Shown piece by piece: positions 1 through 9,300 of a DNA stretch of 32,122 nucleotides. Both the position numbers and the translations under genes were made by a program. The notes under the pieces were generated by a model. The model saw only the letters and a list, made by a program, of their open reading frames with translations. It was not told the DNA's origin and did not search any database. Every line of letters begins with the position of its first letter. The stretch's first letter is position 1. Origin of the DNA: Acidobacteriota bacterium (GTDB lineage: Bacteria; Acidobacteriota; Polarisedimenticolia; Gp22-AA2; AA152); the NCBI GenBank assembly GCA_022616665.1, contig JAKEFJ010000126.1, positions 1 through 32,122 of the forward strand. Direction: 5' to 3'.

Positions 1-1
1 C

Positions 2-2338
2 ATGCGGCTCCTGAAAACAGCAACGCTGCTGACCCTTCTCTGGTTCGCCTCCGGGATCGCATATGCCAACTGGACCGCGACCGGCACCTTCCGTTACGTG
101 GACCGCGAGTTCGATCAGAATGGCTTCACCGGCGCCCAGCCTTCCCTGCCCATCCGCCTCGCCAATGTGGAAGTGCGCGATTTCAATGCCACCGGCCCCA
201 AGGCGCTCTTGGCCACCGGATCCACCGATGCCAACGGCAACTTCAGCATCGCCGTCACCGACTCCAAGACGCGCACGGTGTACGTGCGCGTGGTCTCCGC
301 CTCAACGGCGGTTGCGACGCTGTACCTGAGGGTCGAGAATGTCCTCACGCCCAAGAACCCCTATTCCGTCGCCAGCTCCAACGTCCCCAACCACTCCCCG
401 AACACCAACGTCAATTTCGGGACCATTACCGCCAGCATCGGAGCGGGGGGAGAGGCGTTCAACCTTTATGATGTGGGCTTGAGGTCCATCGACTACATCG
501 CATCCCTCAATGGCTCCCGACCGGGCTCCGCCAACCTGCTCACTCTCGAATGGGAGCCCGCTTTTGGCAATCCCGTTTCCAGCTACGACTACGGCAACAA
601 GCGGGTTCATGTTGGGGATCCCTCCGGCTACAACGACACCGTCGTACAGCACGAGACGGGGCATTACGCCTATCACCTGAATTCCGCCAACGACAACCCC
701 GGCGGAACCCATCACCTGACCGATTGCAACCAGGACCTAAGGCTCGCCTTCGAGGAGGGTCGCGCCACCTGGTTCGGACAATCGGTGCGCAGGTTCTTTG
801 CCCTCAGCCGGCCCGATTTATACGTGAAGACCACCGGGGCACCGGGCGCGGGAAACCTCGATTTCTACTTCAACGTGGAGTCCGAGACTCCCTACTACTG
901 CGACGGGGCGGCCAGCGAAGTGGCGGCTTACGCGGCGCTGTGGGACATCAACGATTCCTCCAGCACCGCGGACGGGACCCCCGGTGTGGACGATGACTCC
1001 CTGGCCAGACCCGATGCCGACAACTGGGACGTTGACAAGAACTACATCCCTTCGGCGGCGAACAAGAGTCTGGAGGATTTCTGGGACGGATGGTTCACCC
1101 GGGGAAAGGGTTTCAAATCCGCCATGGAGGCCACGTTCGATCTCACCAACGCGGAGTTCTTCAAGGATTCCAGCGAGCCGAACGACACGGCTGCGACAGC
1201 CATGCCGAATTCTGGCGCGGGAACCCCGGTCCATCTGACTTATTTCGCTGATTCCAACAACGACGGGGTGGGCGAGGCCGACAGCGACTTTTTCTCCTTC
1301 AACGCCACCTCCGGAATTCCCTACACCATCGAAACCCTGAATCTATGGGGGGACGCGAACACTTCCCTGGAGCTGCTGGCAAGCAACGGCAGCACGGTCC
1401 TGGCCTCCAACGACAATCGGTCCCCTTCGGATTTCAGTTCGCTGATGAGCTACACCCCCTCCAGCAGCGGCGTTCTCTATGTGCGCTCGTTCCACGCGAC
1501 GGATCTGGGGGTTTATGGCTCTTACGATCTGAAGATCAGCGGAAATGCGCCGGTGGACGCCGACTCGGACGGCTACAACAGTATCGTGGATTGCAATGAC
1601 AACAATGCCTCCATCCACCCGGGCGCGACCGAGGTTTGCGACGGCGTCGATCAGGACTGCGACGGGATTCGGGACGATGGATTCCCCGATGGAGATGCCG
1701 ACGGCTGGGCGTCCTGCGGCGGCGACTGCAATGATGCCAATGCCGCGGTCAACCCGGGCCAGACAGAGGTGTGCAACGGCATCGACGACAACTGTGCCGG
1801 CGGCACCGATGAAGGATTCGACGCCGACACCGACGGGTTTACCACCTGCGGCGGTGACTGCAATGACGCAAGCGCGGCGGTGCACCCCGGTGTTACGGAG
1901 GTCTGCAACGGCATTGACGACAATTGTGTCGGCGGTGTGGATGAAGGATTCGACGCCGACGCGGACGGCTACACCACCTGCGGCGGTGATTGCAACGACA
2001 ACAACGCCGCCATCCGCCCCAACGCCGTGGAGAACTGCTCCAACGGTTTGGACGACAACTGCAACAACCTGACCGATGCCCAGGACCCGGCATGCCAGAG
2101 CGATACGGTGGTCATTACCAAGGCGGAGTGGAAGAATGCGGGCAAAAAGCTGACGGTCTGGGCCACCAGCAGTCAGGCTCCCTCGGCGGTCCTGACACTG
2201 GTGGGGTACGGCACCATGATTTACGACAGCAACAACAACCGTTACACGTTCACCAAGAACAACACCCCCAACCCGGGTTCGGTGACCGTCACGTCGAGCC
2301 AGGGAGGCTCCGACACGGAAACGGTCACGCCGATTTGA
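2..2338 (+). CDS. Secreted HExxH metalloprotease-like protein with PPC-like domain and MopE metal-binding repeats
   Basis: Residues 1-22 form a typical signal peptide, so the protein is exported; because that peptide begins at the first Met, the start is probably right even though the window opens one base earlier and no RBS can be seen. An HETGH zinc-protease motif lies near residue 217, and about 30 residues later EEGRATWF may supply a third (Glu) ligand, as in gluzincins; this second part is inference. Residues ~390-515 (EPNDTAATA, then DSDFFSF, ending YDLKISG) look like a pre-peptidase C-terminal (PPC) domain. Residues ~519-698 are four tandem MopE-type repeats (DxDxDG...CGGDCND...VCNGIDDNC). 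A short beta-rich C-terminal tail of about 75 residues follows. Likely a secreted or surface zinc peptidase; its substrate cannot be told from sequence. It stands alone and ends at a strong terminator. Confidence 0.8.
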   Translation: MRLLKTATLLTLLWFASGIAYANWTATGTFRYVDREFDQNGFTGAQPSLPIRLANVEVRDFNATGPKALLATGSTDANGNFSIAVTDSKTRTVYVRVVSASTAVATLYLRVENVLTPKNPYSVASSNVPNHSPNTNVNFGTITASIGAGGEAFNLYDVGLRSIDYIASLNGSRPGSANLLTLEWEPAFGNPVSSYDYGNKRVHVGDPSGYNDTVVQHETGHYAYHLNSANDNPGGTHHLTDCNQDLRLAFEEGRATWFGQSVRRFFALSRPDLYVKTTGAPGAGNLDFYFNVESETPYYCDGAASEVAAYAALWDINDSSSTADGTPGVDDDSLARPDADNWDVDKNYIPSAANKSLEDFWDGWFTRGKGFKSAMEATFDLTNAEFFKDSSEPNDTAATAMPNSGAGTPVHLTYFADSNNDGVGEADSDFFSFNATSGIPYTIETLNLWGDANTSLELLASNGSTVLASNDNRSPSDFSSLMSYTPSSSGVLYVRSFHATDLGVYGSYDLKISGNAPVDADSDGYNSIVDCNDNNASIHPGATEVCDGVDQDCDGIRDDGFPDGDADGWASCGGDCNDANAAVNPGQTEVCNGIDDNCAGGTDEGFDADTDGFTTCGGDCNDASAAVHPGVTEVCNGIDDNCVGGVDEGFDADADGYTTCGGDCNDNNAAIRPNAVENCSNGLDDNCNNLTDAQDPACQSDTVVITKAEWKNAGKKLTVWATSSQAPSAVLTLVGYGTMIYDSNNNRYTFTKNNTPNPGSVTVTSSQGGSDTETVTPI
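1556..2098 (+). repeat. Four tandem MopE-type metal-binding repeats inside the metalloprotease gene
   Basis: Four units of about 44 codons repeat the pattern DADxDGxxxCGGDCNDxxAAVxPGxTEVCNGIDDNC, each with regularly spaced Cys and Asp residues. The second to fourth units are also very similar at DNA level (for example the repeated GATGAAGGATTCGACGCCGAC), which suggests recent duplication or gene conversion. In the MopE/TIGR-type family such repeats are annotated as putative metal (copper or calcium) binding; which ion is bound here is not visible. Confidence 0.85.
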
Positions 2339-2366
2339 ACCCGTCCCGGGACAGCCGGGAAGCGCG

Positions 2367-2411
2367 AAAACAAAAACCCCCGCTTCGGAACTCCGGAGCG
2401 GGGGCTTTTTT
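2367..2411. terminator. Bidirectional rho-independent terminator
   Basis: A GC-rich hairpin (CCCCCGCT paired with AGCGGGGG, extended inward by TCGG/CCGG with one wobble, loop AACT) is followed by TTTTTT on the plus strand and preceded by AAAACAAAAA, which gives a T-tract on the minus strand. It sits between the metalloprotease gene and the convergent TPR gene and should stop transcription from both sides. Confidence 0.92.
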
Positions 2412-2428
2412 GTTGAAGCTCGAGAGTG

Positions 2429-2908
2429 TCAGGCCTCCAGGACCTGCTGGTGGTCATCCCTGAACATGGCTCCCAGGAGCCGGTTCACGGGATTTCCCCG
2501 GGCCAGGAACGGCAGGATAGGTCGGCGGCGAATTCCCAGCGAATGCACATCACCCAGGATCCCCCGATGGCTGGGATGGAGCTGGAGTCCCCTGAGCAGG
2601 ACGGGATAGGCACGGTCCCTCCGGCCCATCCTGAGGTGGACGCGGGCCAGGTTATGGAAGAGATCGGGATTGTAGAACTCCACGGCCACCGCGCTCTCGC
2701 AAAGCTCCAGCGCAGTCTGCGACTTGGTGGAGACCATGGCCAGACAGAGACCATAGTAGGAGAGATATTTGGGAGGCGGGGCAATCTTCTCCACTTTCTT
2801 GGCCAGCTCGATGGCGGCCTCAAAGTAGGCGAGTCCGGAAAGGAAATCGCCCTTTGCGACCGACTCAACTCCCTTGGTGTAGCTCTTCTCGGCGACGACA
2901 TTGCTCAT
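2429..2908 (-). CDS. Small TPR-repeat protein, function unknown
   Basis: A 159-residue cytoplasmic protein without signal peptide or membrane segment. Residues ~10-115 read as about three tetratricopeptide helical hairpins (KGDFLSGLAYFEAAIELAKK, then YYNPDLFHNLARVHLRMG-like units), with the typical small/Ala and Tyr positions. The last 40 residues are basic and Pro/Arg rich. TPR proteins usually act as protein-protein adaptors; no partner can be assigned. A GGGGGA ribosome site lies about nine bases before the ATG, and a promoter of good quality lies 54 bases upstream, so it is probably transcribed on its own rather than only as the tail of ppiD, which is on the same strand 141 bases upstream. 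Confidence 0.72.
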   Translation of the reverse strand: MSNVVAEKSYTKGVESVAKGDFLSGLAYFEAAIELAKKVEKIAPPPKYLSYYGLCLAMVSTKSQTALELCESAVAVEFYNPDLFHNLARVHLRMGRRDRAYPVLLRGLQLHPSHRGILGDVHSLGIRRRPILPFLARGNPVNRLLGAMFRDDHQQVLEA

Positions 2909-2961
2909 GCTTGAATATCCCCCAGGGTTCGCGGTCCGCTTAGCTCAAAGGGTCTTCGGCG

Positions 2962-2989
2962 AATATAGTCCCGCCGCGCAGGCGGTCAA
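2962..2989 (-). promoter_or_regulatory. Sigma70-type promoter for the small TPR gene
   Basis: Read on the minus strand: TTGACC, 16-base spacer, TATATT. It lies about 54 bases upstream of the TPR start codon, in the gap behind ppiD. Confidence 0.65.
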
Positions 2990-3049
2990 CCTGTGAGGGA
3001 TCACGAGCATGTAAGGAGCCGGGGGAGTTCGCCCCGGGCTGCAACCGAG

Positions 3050-4969
3050 TCAGCTCCGGTCTATCTGCTCAACCAGGGCTGCATTGATCTCAGCCGGATG
3101 CTCCGCCCGGAGGCGGTCCACATAGGCCCTGAACAGTCGGTCCCTTTTGGTATAGAGGAGATTGTTGCGAAGGGAGGCTTTCTGGGCGGCGAATCCCTGC
3201 ATCGGATCGGGTCGATCCACCATCTTCACCACGGCAACGGACCCGGAGGGAAGCGCCAGAGGGGGTGAGGTCTCTCCGATTTTCAGTGAAAAAATCTCCC
3301 TCAGGACAACTGCGTCAGCGCCCAGCTCTCCCGCCGGACCCGTCTGCGGGATGGGACCGGTCTTTTTCACCTCGAGCTTGAGCCGCTTCGCAACGGCTGC
3401 AAGGTCTGAGCCGCCCCCGGCGGTATCGAGGATTCGACGCGCCGCCTCCACTCGCATCTGGCGGAGAGCATCGGCCGCAACGCGATCCCGTACTTTCTCC
3501 AGGGGGAGGGCGGCGCCGGGGGTCACCTCCAAGAACTGCACCACTACCACGCCCGTCCCGACCGTCACGGGAGTTCCGGCATCGCCGATTTTCAGGGCGA
3601 AGAGGCCTGCCGTCACCGCCGGTTGCAGTCCCAGATCCGGAAATGGCTCGCCGGGATGGACTCCCTTGAATTCCTTGGGAACCACAGCCGAGTCCCGGGC
3701 GGCCTTGGCGAAATCGTCTCCCGCCGATTTGAGCTTGGCCGCGAACTCGGAGGCGCGGCGCTGGGCTTCGTCGCGAGACCGGGCTTCCTTCAGGGAAGCG
3801 AGGATTTGAGGCCGGGCCTCCTCCAAAGTCAGCTCCCGCGCCGCCTGCATGTCGGTCAGCAGGATCACGTGGAATCCGAATGGGGAGCGGACCGGGTCTG
3901 AGATCTGCCCCACCTTCAAGGCCCAAGTCGCGTCGGCGAACTCGCGAACCATCTGATCGCGAGTGAAATAGCCCAGGTCTCCCCCTGAGGAAGCGGTGGA
4001 GTCCTCGGAGACCTCTTTGGCAACCTTCGCGAAGTCTTCCCCCGAGCGGACCCGCTTCAGCACTTTTTGGGCCTTATCTTCGGCGGCTTTCACCTGGGCG
4101 GTGGAGGCATCGGAGGAGACCTTGATCAAGATGTGGCTGGCCCGGCGCTTCTCGGGAGTGCTGTAGACGGTTTTTTGATCCTGCAGGAATTGGGAGCGAA
4201 TCTCCGATTCGGGAACGTCGATTCCCGCGGCGATGTCTTTGGTGTTGAAGAGCACGTACCGGCCCGAGCGGCCCTCGCCGCTCTGGTAGTCGGCCAGGTG
4301 TGTCTGGTAATAATTCTCGATGGCGGATGCCGAGGGTTGGTCGGCGGGCAGCTTGGAGGAATCCAGCACGAGGTAGTCAAAGGCAGCCTTTTCATTCTGC
4401 CGCCGGTATGCGTCTTCCAGCTCCGCTTCACTGACCGTCACGGAGTCCTCCAGGAGGGAGCGCAATTTGTTCTGCAGGACCTGACGCCTGACAGCCGCCT
4501 CGTAGCTCTCGAACATCACCGGATTGGACTGGTAGAGCTTTTCATAGCGCTCGCGGCCGATAAAGGCGCCGTTCTGCTGGAGAGAAGGGTCCTTGATGAT
4601 CGCATTGGCGACTTCCTGCTCCGTGACGCTCAAGGCCGCCCGTTTGGCCTCCTTTTCCAGCAGGCTTTCGTTGATGAGCCGGTCGATGGCGGTTTGCCCC
4701 ACCCGCAGGAAGGCTCGCTGCTGATCGTACTGCGCGCCCAGGAGCTGTCGGTAGCTGGCGTCCAGGTTGCGGGCCTCGGTCTGGAAATCCTGGATGCTGA
4801 TCACTTCCCCATCCACACGCGCCGCCCAGGATTGGGCACCATCCGGCGAGGAATCATTCTGGCTCACCCCTCCTCCCCACACCGCATAGATCGTAAGGAT
4901 GAAGGAGAACACCACCAGCAGGAGAATCCACTTGAGGTGTCTGAGGTTTTCCCTGAATACATTCAACAT
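3050..4969 (-). CDS. ppiD: PpiD/SurA-type periplasmic peptidyl-prolyl isomerase and chaperone
   Basis: The 639-residue length matches PpiD (E. coli 623). One N-terminal membrane anchor (residues ~13-33, WILLLVVFSFILTIYAVW) holds the rest in the periplasm. Residues ~45-210 form the SurA-like helical chaperone region (VDGEVISIQDFQ, then RLINESLLEKEA). A parvulin-type rotamase domain lies near residues 275-375, with the landmarks ASHILIKV, SGGDLGYF and PFGFHVILL. A second, degenerate parvulin-like segment follows. The family folds newly translocated proteins at the Sec exit, which fits the secDF genes elsewhere in the window. The ATG is preceded by GGAGAG at about 7 bases. A divergent FecR-domain gene shares the upstream region. 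Confidence 0.9.
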   Translation of the reverse strand: MLNVFRENLRHLKWILLLVVFSFILTIYAVWGGGVSQNDSSPDGAQSWAARVDGEVISIQDFQTEARNLDASYRQLLGAQYDQQRAFLRVGQTAIDRLINESLLEKEAKRAALSVTEQEVANAIIKDPSLQQNGAFIGRERYEKLYQSNPVMFESYEAAVRRQVLQNKLRSLLEDSVTVSEAELEDAYRRQNEKAAFDYLVLDSSKLPADQPSASAIENYYQTHLADYQSGEGRSGRYVLFNTKDIAAGIDVPESEIRSQFLQDQKTVYSTPEKRRASHILIKVSSDASTAQVKAAEDKAQKVLKRVRSGEDFAKVAKEVSEDSTASSGGDLGYFTRDQMVREFADATWALKVGQISDPVRSPFGFHVILLTDMQAARELTLEEARPQILASLKEARSRDEAQRRASEFAAKLKSAGDDFAKAARDSAVVPKEFKGVHPGEPFPDLGLQPAVTAGLFALKIGDAGTPVTVGTGVVVVQFLEVTPGAALPLEKVRDRVAADALRQMRVEAARRILDTAGGGSDLAAVAKRLKLEVKKTGPIPQTGPAGELGADAVVLREIFSLKIGETSPPLALPSGSVAVVKMVDRPDPMQGFAAQKASLRNNLLYTKRDRLFRAYVDRLRAEHPAEINAALVEQIDRS

Positions 4970-5052
4970 CGTCGGTCTCTCCAGCTTGCGTCGGGGGCCC
5001 AGAGGGTCTCCCGGTTTCCCGGGAAGGATGTTCCGCTGAGAGGTGAATGCGC

Positions 5053-5082
5053 ATTCTAGACAAAACGGGCCCGTCCGATCAA
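5053..5082 (-). promoter_or_regulatory. Sigma70-type promoter for ppiD
   Basis: Minus strand: TTGATC, 18-base spacer, TAGAAT, about 84 bases before the ppiD ATG. The -10 matches five of six consensus bases. It overlaps the unlikely 5' extension of the plus-strand ORF that begins at 5047, which argues against that long start. Confidence 0.6.
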
Positions 5083-5128
5083 GGCGTGGCGCTCTTCGAA
5101 TTTGGGTTCGCCTTTTATTTCAAAGGGG

Positions 5129-5156
5129 TTGCGCCTCTGAGGATTGTTCCTATATT
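5129..5156 (+). promoter_or_regulatory. Sigma70-type promoter for the FecR-GGDEF unit
   Basis: TTGCGC, 16-base spacer, TATATT. Predicted transcription start is near 5163, giving a leader of about 115 bases that contains a perfect 10-bp hairpin. The promoter lies inside the ORF-track version of the downstream gene, which supports the later start at 5278. Confidence 0.6.
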
Positions 5157-5168
5157 TGACCGGGTGTC

Positions 5169-5196
5169 GGCAGGCTCCGGCTTGGAGGAGCCTGCC
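5169..5196 (+). other. Perfect 10-bp hairpin in the leader of the FecR-domain gene
   Basis: GGCAGGCTCC and GGAGCCTGCC are exact reverse complements separated by an 8-base loop (GGCTTGGA). The hairpin begins only about six bases after the predicted transcription start. No T-run follows, so it is not a classical terminator; it may stabilise the 5' end or be a regulatory leader. Confidence 0.6.
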
Positions 5197-5277
5197 TCGG
5201 CTTTGCTGTCCAGCCGCTGCACGGAAGGGGCGAAAGAAGTGGCATCCAGCCGACAGGCGACTTCAGGCAACATCCTC

Positions 5278-6702
5278 ATGGACTGGTTCACGGTCTCCTA
5301 TCGGAGCATCGTGCTGGCGCTTGTCTTCCTGGTGGGCGCCGGTGGGGCCGTCTTTCTCTTTCTGTATCTGAGGGCGGAAACGGGCGACACGCCCGAAGGC
5401 CTGGCGCTGCGGGAGCTGACACGGGCCGAGCGCCTGTTCTCGGAAGCCGAGTCCTCCGCTCATGGGGAGCAGTTCTCGCACATCATCAACCAGTCGGGAC
5501 GTCTGCTGGAATCTGCGCGCCATTCCTACCGGGACCGGCACTATGTCGAAAGCAAGGATCTCTCGCTCCAGTCCCAGAGCTTTTCCAGAAAAATCCTGGA
5601 ATCAACCACCTCCGAGAGCAGCTTCACCGCAAAGATCTATCGCTTCGAAGGAGACGTAAAAATCAAGCGGGTCAAGCAATTCGTCTGGGAGAACATCGCC
5701 GGCAACGTCGCTCTGAAGGTCGGGGACCAAATCAAGACCTCCTCCAATGGAAGCGCACAGATTGTCTATTTCGATGGCACCATCACCACCATCAAGCCGG
5801 GCTCGCTGTTGGAAATCCGGGAGCTGTTCGAAGATCCCGCCACGAAGGTGCGAAAGGTGCGCGAGCGGTTGAATTTCGGAGGAGTCCAGGCGGTCACGCA
5901 GGGGGGGAACGCGACGGGGTCGTTCCACGAAGTCTCCACCGAAACGACCGTGACCCGAACTCAGGATCGTGCCCATATGTCCATGGAGTACGACCAGAAG
6001 GCCAAGACGACGCGCACCTCGGTGGAGAGCGGGGAAGCGGAAGTCACCGCCGGTGAGAAGACCGTGAAGCTTGGCTCTCTGCAGTCGGTGACGGTCCATC
6101 ACACCCGTCAGATGGCTCCCAAGGAGACCATTTTGGCTTCGCCGTCCCTGGAAGAGCCCATCGACCAGAGAGTATTCCTGTACAAGGAAAAGGAGCCTTC
6201 CAGCACGACCCTACGCTGGGAGGGAGTGCCCGGGGCGGCCATTTACCGGCTGCAGATCTCCCAGCAACCCCTCTTTGGATACCTCCTGCTGGACAAACCT
6301 GACATTAACTCGACTTCGGTGGTTCTGCCCGACCTTTCTGGAGGCAGCTATTACTGGCGGGTCAGCGCCAGGGATCAGAAGGGAAGCGAAGGAGCGTTTT
6401 CCGAAATCCGCAAGTTCCGCATCGGCTCGGAGCATGATCGCGGTCCCGAGGATCGCGTGCCCCCCGCGCTTCAGCTGGTGGACTTCCTTCCCAGCGGAGC
6501 CCTGGTGATCATCCGGGGGCGGACGGAAGCGGCGGCCAGTGTAGCGATTGACGGACAGAGGGTGGACGTGGAGGACGACGGAGGTTTCACCGCGGTGGTC
6601 AAGATGAAGCATGACGGCCCCAACACCCTCGAAATCGTCGCGCAGGACGCCTCGGGCAACGAAACGCGCTTGAAGAAGAACGTTTACGTGGAGACCTTTT
6701 AG
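5278..6702 (+). CDS. Membrane-anchored FecR-domain protein with Ig-like C-terminal domains
   Basis: The ORF track starts at 5047, but the first 77 codons contain a promoter and hairpin and have no signal. From ATG 5278 the protein (474 residues) opens with a clean N-terminal transmembrane anchor (residues ~11-31). Residues ~55-120 are helical. A FecR domain follows at ~125-220, with the landmarks FEGDVKIK, LKVGDQIKTS and GSAQIVYFDGT. A fibronectin-III-like segment (LRWEGVPGAAIYRLQIS) and a C-terminal Ig-like beta domain (GQRVDVEDDGGF) complete it. FecR domains of this kind are envelope sensor or scaffold modules and are not restricted to ferric citrate signalling; no sigma factor gene is adjacent. 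No strong RBS precedes 5278, so the exact start is uncertain. The stop is one base before the next start, so it is co-transcribed with the GGDEF protein. Confidence 0.78.
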   Translation: MDWFTVSYRSIVLALVFLVGAGGAVFLFLYLRAETGDTPEGLALRELTRAERLFSEAESSAHGEQFSHIINQSGRLLESARHSYRDRHYVESKDLSLQSQSFSRKILESTTSESSFTAKIYRFEGDVKIKRVKQFVWENIAGNVALKVGDQIKTSSNGSAQIVYFDGTITTIKPGSLLEIRELFEDPATKVRKVRERLNFGGVQAVTQGGNATGSFHEVSTETTVTRTQDRAHMSMEYDQKAKTTRTSVESGEAEVTAGEKTVKLGSLQSVTVHHTRQMAPKETILASPSLEEPIDQRVFLYKEKEPSSTTLRWEGVPGAAIYRLQISQQPLFGYLLLDKPDINSTSVVLPDLSGGSYYWRVSARDQKGSEGAFSEIRKFRIGSEHDRGPEDRVPPALQLVDFLPSGALVIIRGRTEAAASVAIDGQRVDVEDDGGFTAVVKMKHDGPNTLEIVAQDASGNETRLKKNVYVETF

Positions 6703-6703
6703 G

Positions 6704-8110
6704 ATGCCGGCACTGCCGGAGATTCTTCTCCTCGTGGGGGCTGAGAAGCGGTCCACGGAGATGGTGCGCTCGACGGGGGTCGCTCCGGCGAAACTGCGGA
6801 TCCTGCGATGGGATCGGGTGCGGGGCGAGGACTTTGCGCGCCGGGATCTCCGGGCCGTGGTGTTCGAACCGTGCGATTTTGCCGCCGATCGCAGGCGGCG
6901 CGAGGCGCTTCTGCGGCAGGTCCCCCAGGGTGTGGCGAGAGTTTCCCTGGCAAGACGGACCGGCCGCGTGGAGTCTCAGCGGCGAGGAGCACCCGCGGAT
7001 CTCCAACTTGCCGCCCCGGTGGACCTGAGAGTCCTGACCTCGTTGCTGAACCTGGGACGTCGGTGCCGGAATCTGGAAGAAGCATCCAAGCGATCCCGCA
7101 GGGTGGCAGGTCAGCTCTCGCGCCACCTGAAGACCATGGGGGAGCTGCTCCGCCTGTGCAGCGCCGAATCGGAGCCCAAACGAATTATCGAGGCGGCTCT
7201 CGCGCCGATCCAACGCCTCTGCCCGGTGGATTCCTGGTCGGTGCTTCTGGTGGATTCAGAGAAGAGCTGCCTGGCCTTCCAGGCCTGCGGCGGGCAGGAA
7301 ATGGTCCCCAGGATTGGCCAGCGTCTGGGAATGGGGGAGGGGGCCGCAGGGAGGGCGATCAAATCCCGCTCACCCGTCCTGGTCTCCCGGGCCTCGGGGG
7401 CGGGGCTCCCGGAGATTCCGGATGGGCTCGAGTGGAGAGAGGTGCTGGCGCTGCCGCTCATGAGTCGTGGGAAGGCGCTGGGAGTCGTGGAGCTGATCCG
7501 ATCCTGCATGGGCAAGCCGTTTCGACGCCGGGATGTGCGTGTCCTGTCGCTGATGCTGGAGCCCGTGGCCGTGTGCCTGGAGAACATGCAGCTGTTGAAG
7601 CATTCCGAGGAGCTCTCGGTCACCGACGACCTGACAAAACTCTACAACTCCAGGTATCTCAATTCCTGCCTGCTGCGGGAAGTACACCGGGCGAGGCGAT
7701 ATCGCTCCCAAGTTTCCCTGATCTTCCTGGACCTGGACGGGTTCAAAAACGTCAATGATAATCACGGCCACCTGGCCGGGAGCCGAGCGCTGGTGGAGGT
7801 CGGGGCGGTGATTCGCAACATGGTGCGGGAAATCGACGTGGTCTGTCGCTTCGGCGGAGACGAGTTCACGGTCATTCTTCCCCAGACCGGACCCGAGGGA
7901 GCTCGCATCATCGCCGACCGCATTCGCTGCCGCTTGGAGGAGACGGTGTTCCTGGAGACCTTCTCCCTTTCAGTGCGAATCACGGCCAGCTTCGGGGTCG
8001 CCTCCTTCCCGGATCACACGGACAGCGAGAAGGGATTGATACAAAAAGCAGACGAGGCCATGTATCGGGTGAAGGGGAGCGGAAAGAACGCCATTGCCGA
8101 GGCGCGATGA
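6704..8110 (+). CDS. GAF-GGDEF diguanylate cyclase with a pseudo-receiver N-terminus
   Basis: 468 residues, cytoplasmic. Residues ~310-465 are a full GGDEF domain: the active-site motif RFGGDEF is intact and an RxxD inhibitory site (REID) sits just upstream at the expected spacing, so it should make cyclic di-GMP and be product-inhibited. Residues ~145-290 form a GAF domain (GMGEGAAGRAIKSRSPVLVS). Residues ~5-115 follow a receiver-like strand/helix pattern, but the phosphoacceptor Asp position reads VVFEP and the usual KP near the end reads AP (LAAPVDLRVL), so phosphorylation is unlikely; this is inference. The ATG lies one base after the FecR-protein stop, implying coupled translation and a shared job in envelope sensing. 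The following mreB has its own promoter. Confidence 0.88.
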   Translation: MPALPEILLLVGAEKRSTEMVRSTGVAPAKLRILRWDRVRGEDFARRDLRAVVFEPCDFAADRRRREALLRQVPQGVARVSLARRTGRVESQRRGAPADLQLAAPVDLRVLTSLLNLGRRCRNLEEASKRSRRVAGQLSRHLKTMGELLRLCSAESEPKRIIEAALAPIQRLCPVDSWSVLLVDSEKSCLAFQACGGQEMVPRIGQRLGMGEGAAGRAIKSRSPVLVSRASGAGLPEIPDGLEWREVLALPLMSRGKALGVVELIRSCMGKPFRRRDVRVLSLMLEPVAVCLENMQLLKHSEELSVTDDLTKLYNSRYLNSCLLREVHRARRYRSQVSLIFLDLDGFKNVNDNHGHLAGSRALVEVGAVIRNMVREIDVVCRFGGDEFTVILPQTGPEGARIIADRIRCRLEETVFLETFSLSVRITASFGVASFPDHTDSEKGLIQKADEAMYRVKGSGKNAIAEAR

Positions 8111-8117
8111 CGGAAGA

Positions 8118-8146
8118 TTGACAAGGGTGGGATGGGGACCTATATT
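8118..8146 (+). promoter_or_regulatory. Near-consensus promoter of the mre operon
   Basis: TTGACA, 17-base spacer, TATATT: eleven of twelve consensus bases with ideal spacing, the best promoter in the window. Predicted transcription start is about 8153, some 55 bases before the mreB start codon. It lies just after the GGDEF gene and inside the over-long ORF-track version of mreB. Confidence 0.85.
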
Positions 8147-8209
8147 GGGTCCACCGGACGACAAGCGGTTTTGTTTCGAACCGGTTACAAGAGAGGTCAG
8201 CGCAGCGTG

Positions 8210-9256
<1,047 letters not shown>

Positions 9257-9300
9257 AAACCTGGGTCGAACCCGCTTGCCGCCGGAAACACGTTCCAACC

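Noticed and set aside
1556-2098. Regular DNA repeats as a possible CRISPR array
   Set aside because: The repeats are in frame, encode conserved MopE units and lack unique spacers.
3017-3040. GC-rich imperfect hairpin after ppiD
   Set aside because: There is a G-G mismatch in the stem and no T-run on either strand, so it is not supported as a terminator.
4067-5059. 330-aa plus-strand ORF opposite ppiD
   Set aside because: It is the complement shadow of a clear PpiD protein and has no domain pattern of its own.
5047-5277. 77-codon N-terminal extension of the FecR-domain ORF
   Set aside because: It contains a promoter, a perfect hairpin and the divergent ppiD promoter, and pushes the membrane anchor far from the N-terminus.
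8132-8209. 26-codon N-terminal extension of mreB
   Set aside because: It begins inside the spacer of the mre promoter and MreB proteins start near the later ATG.
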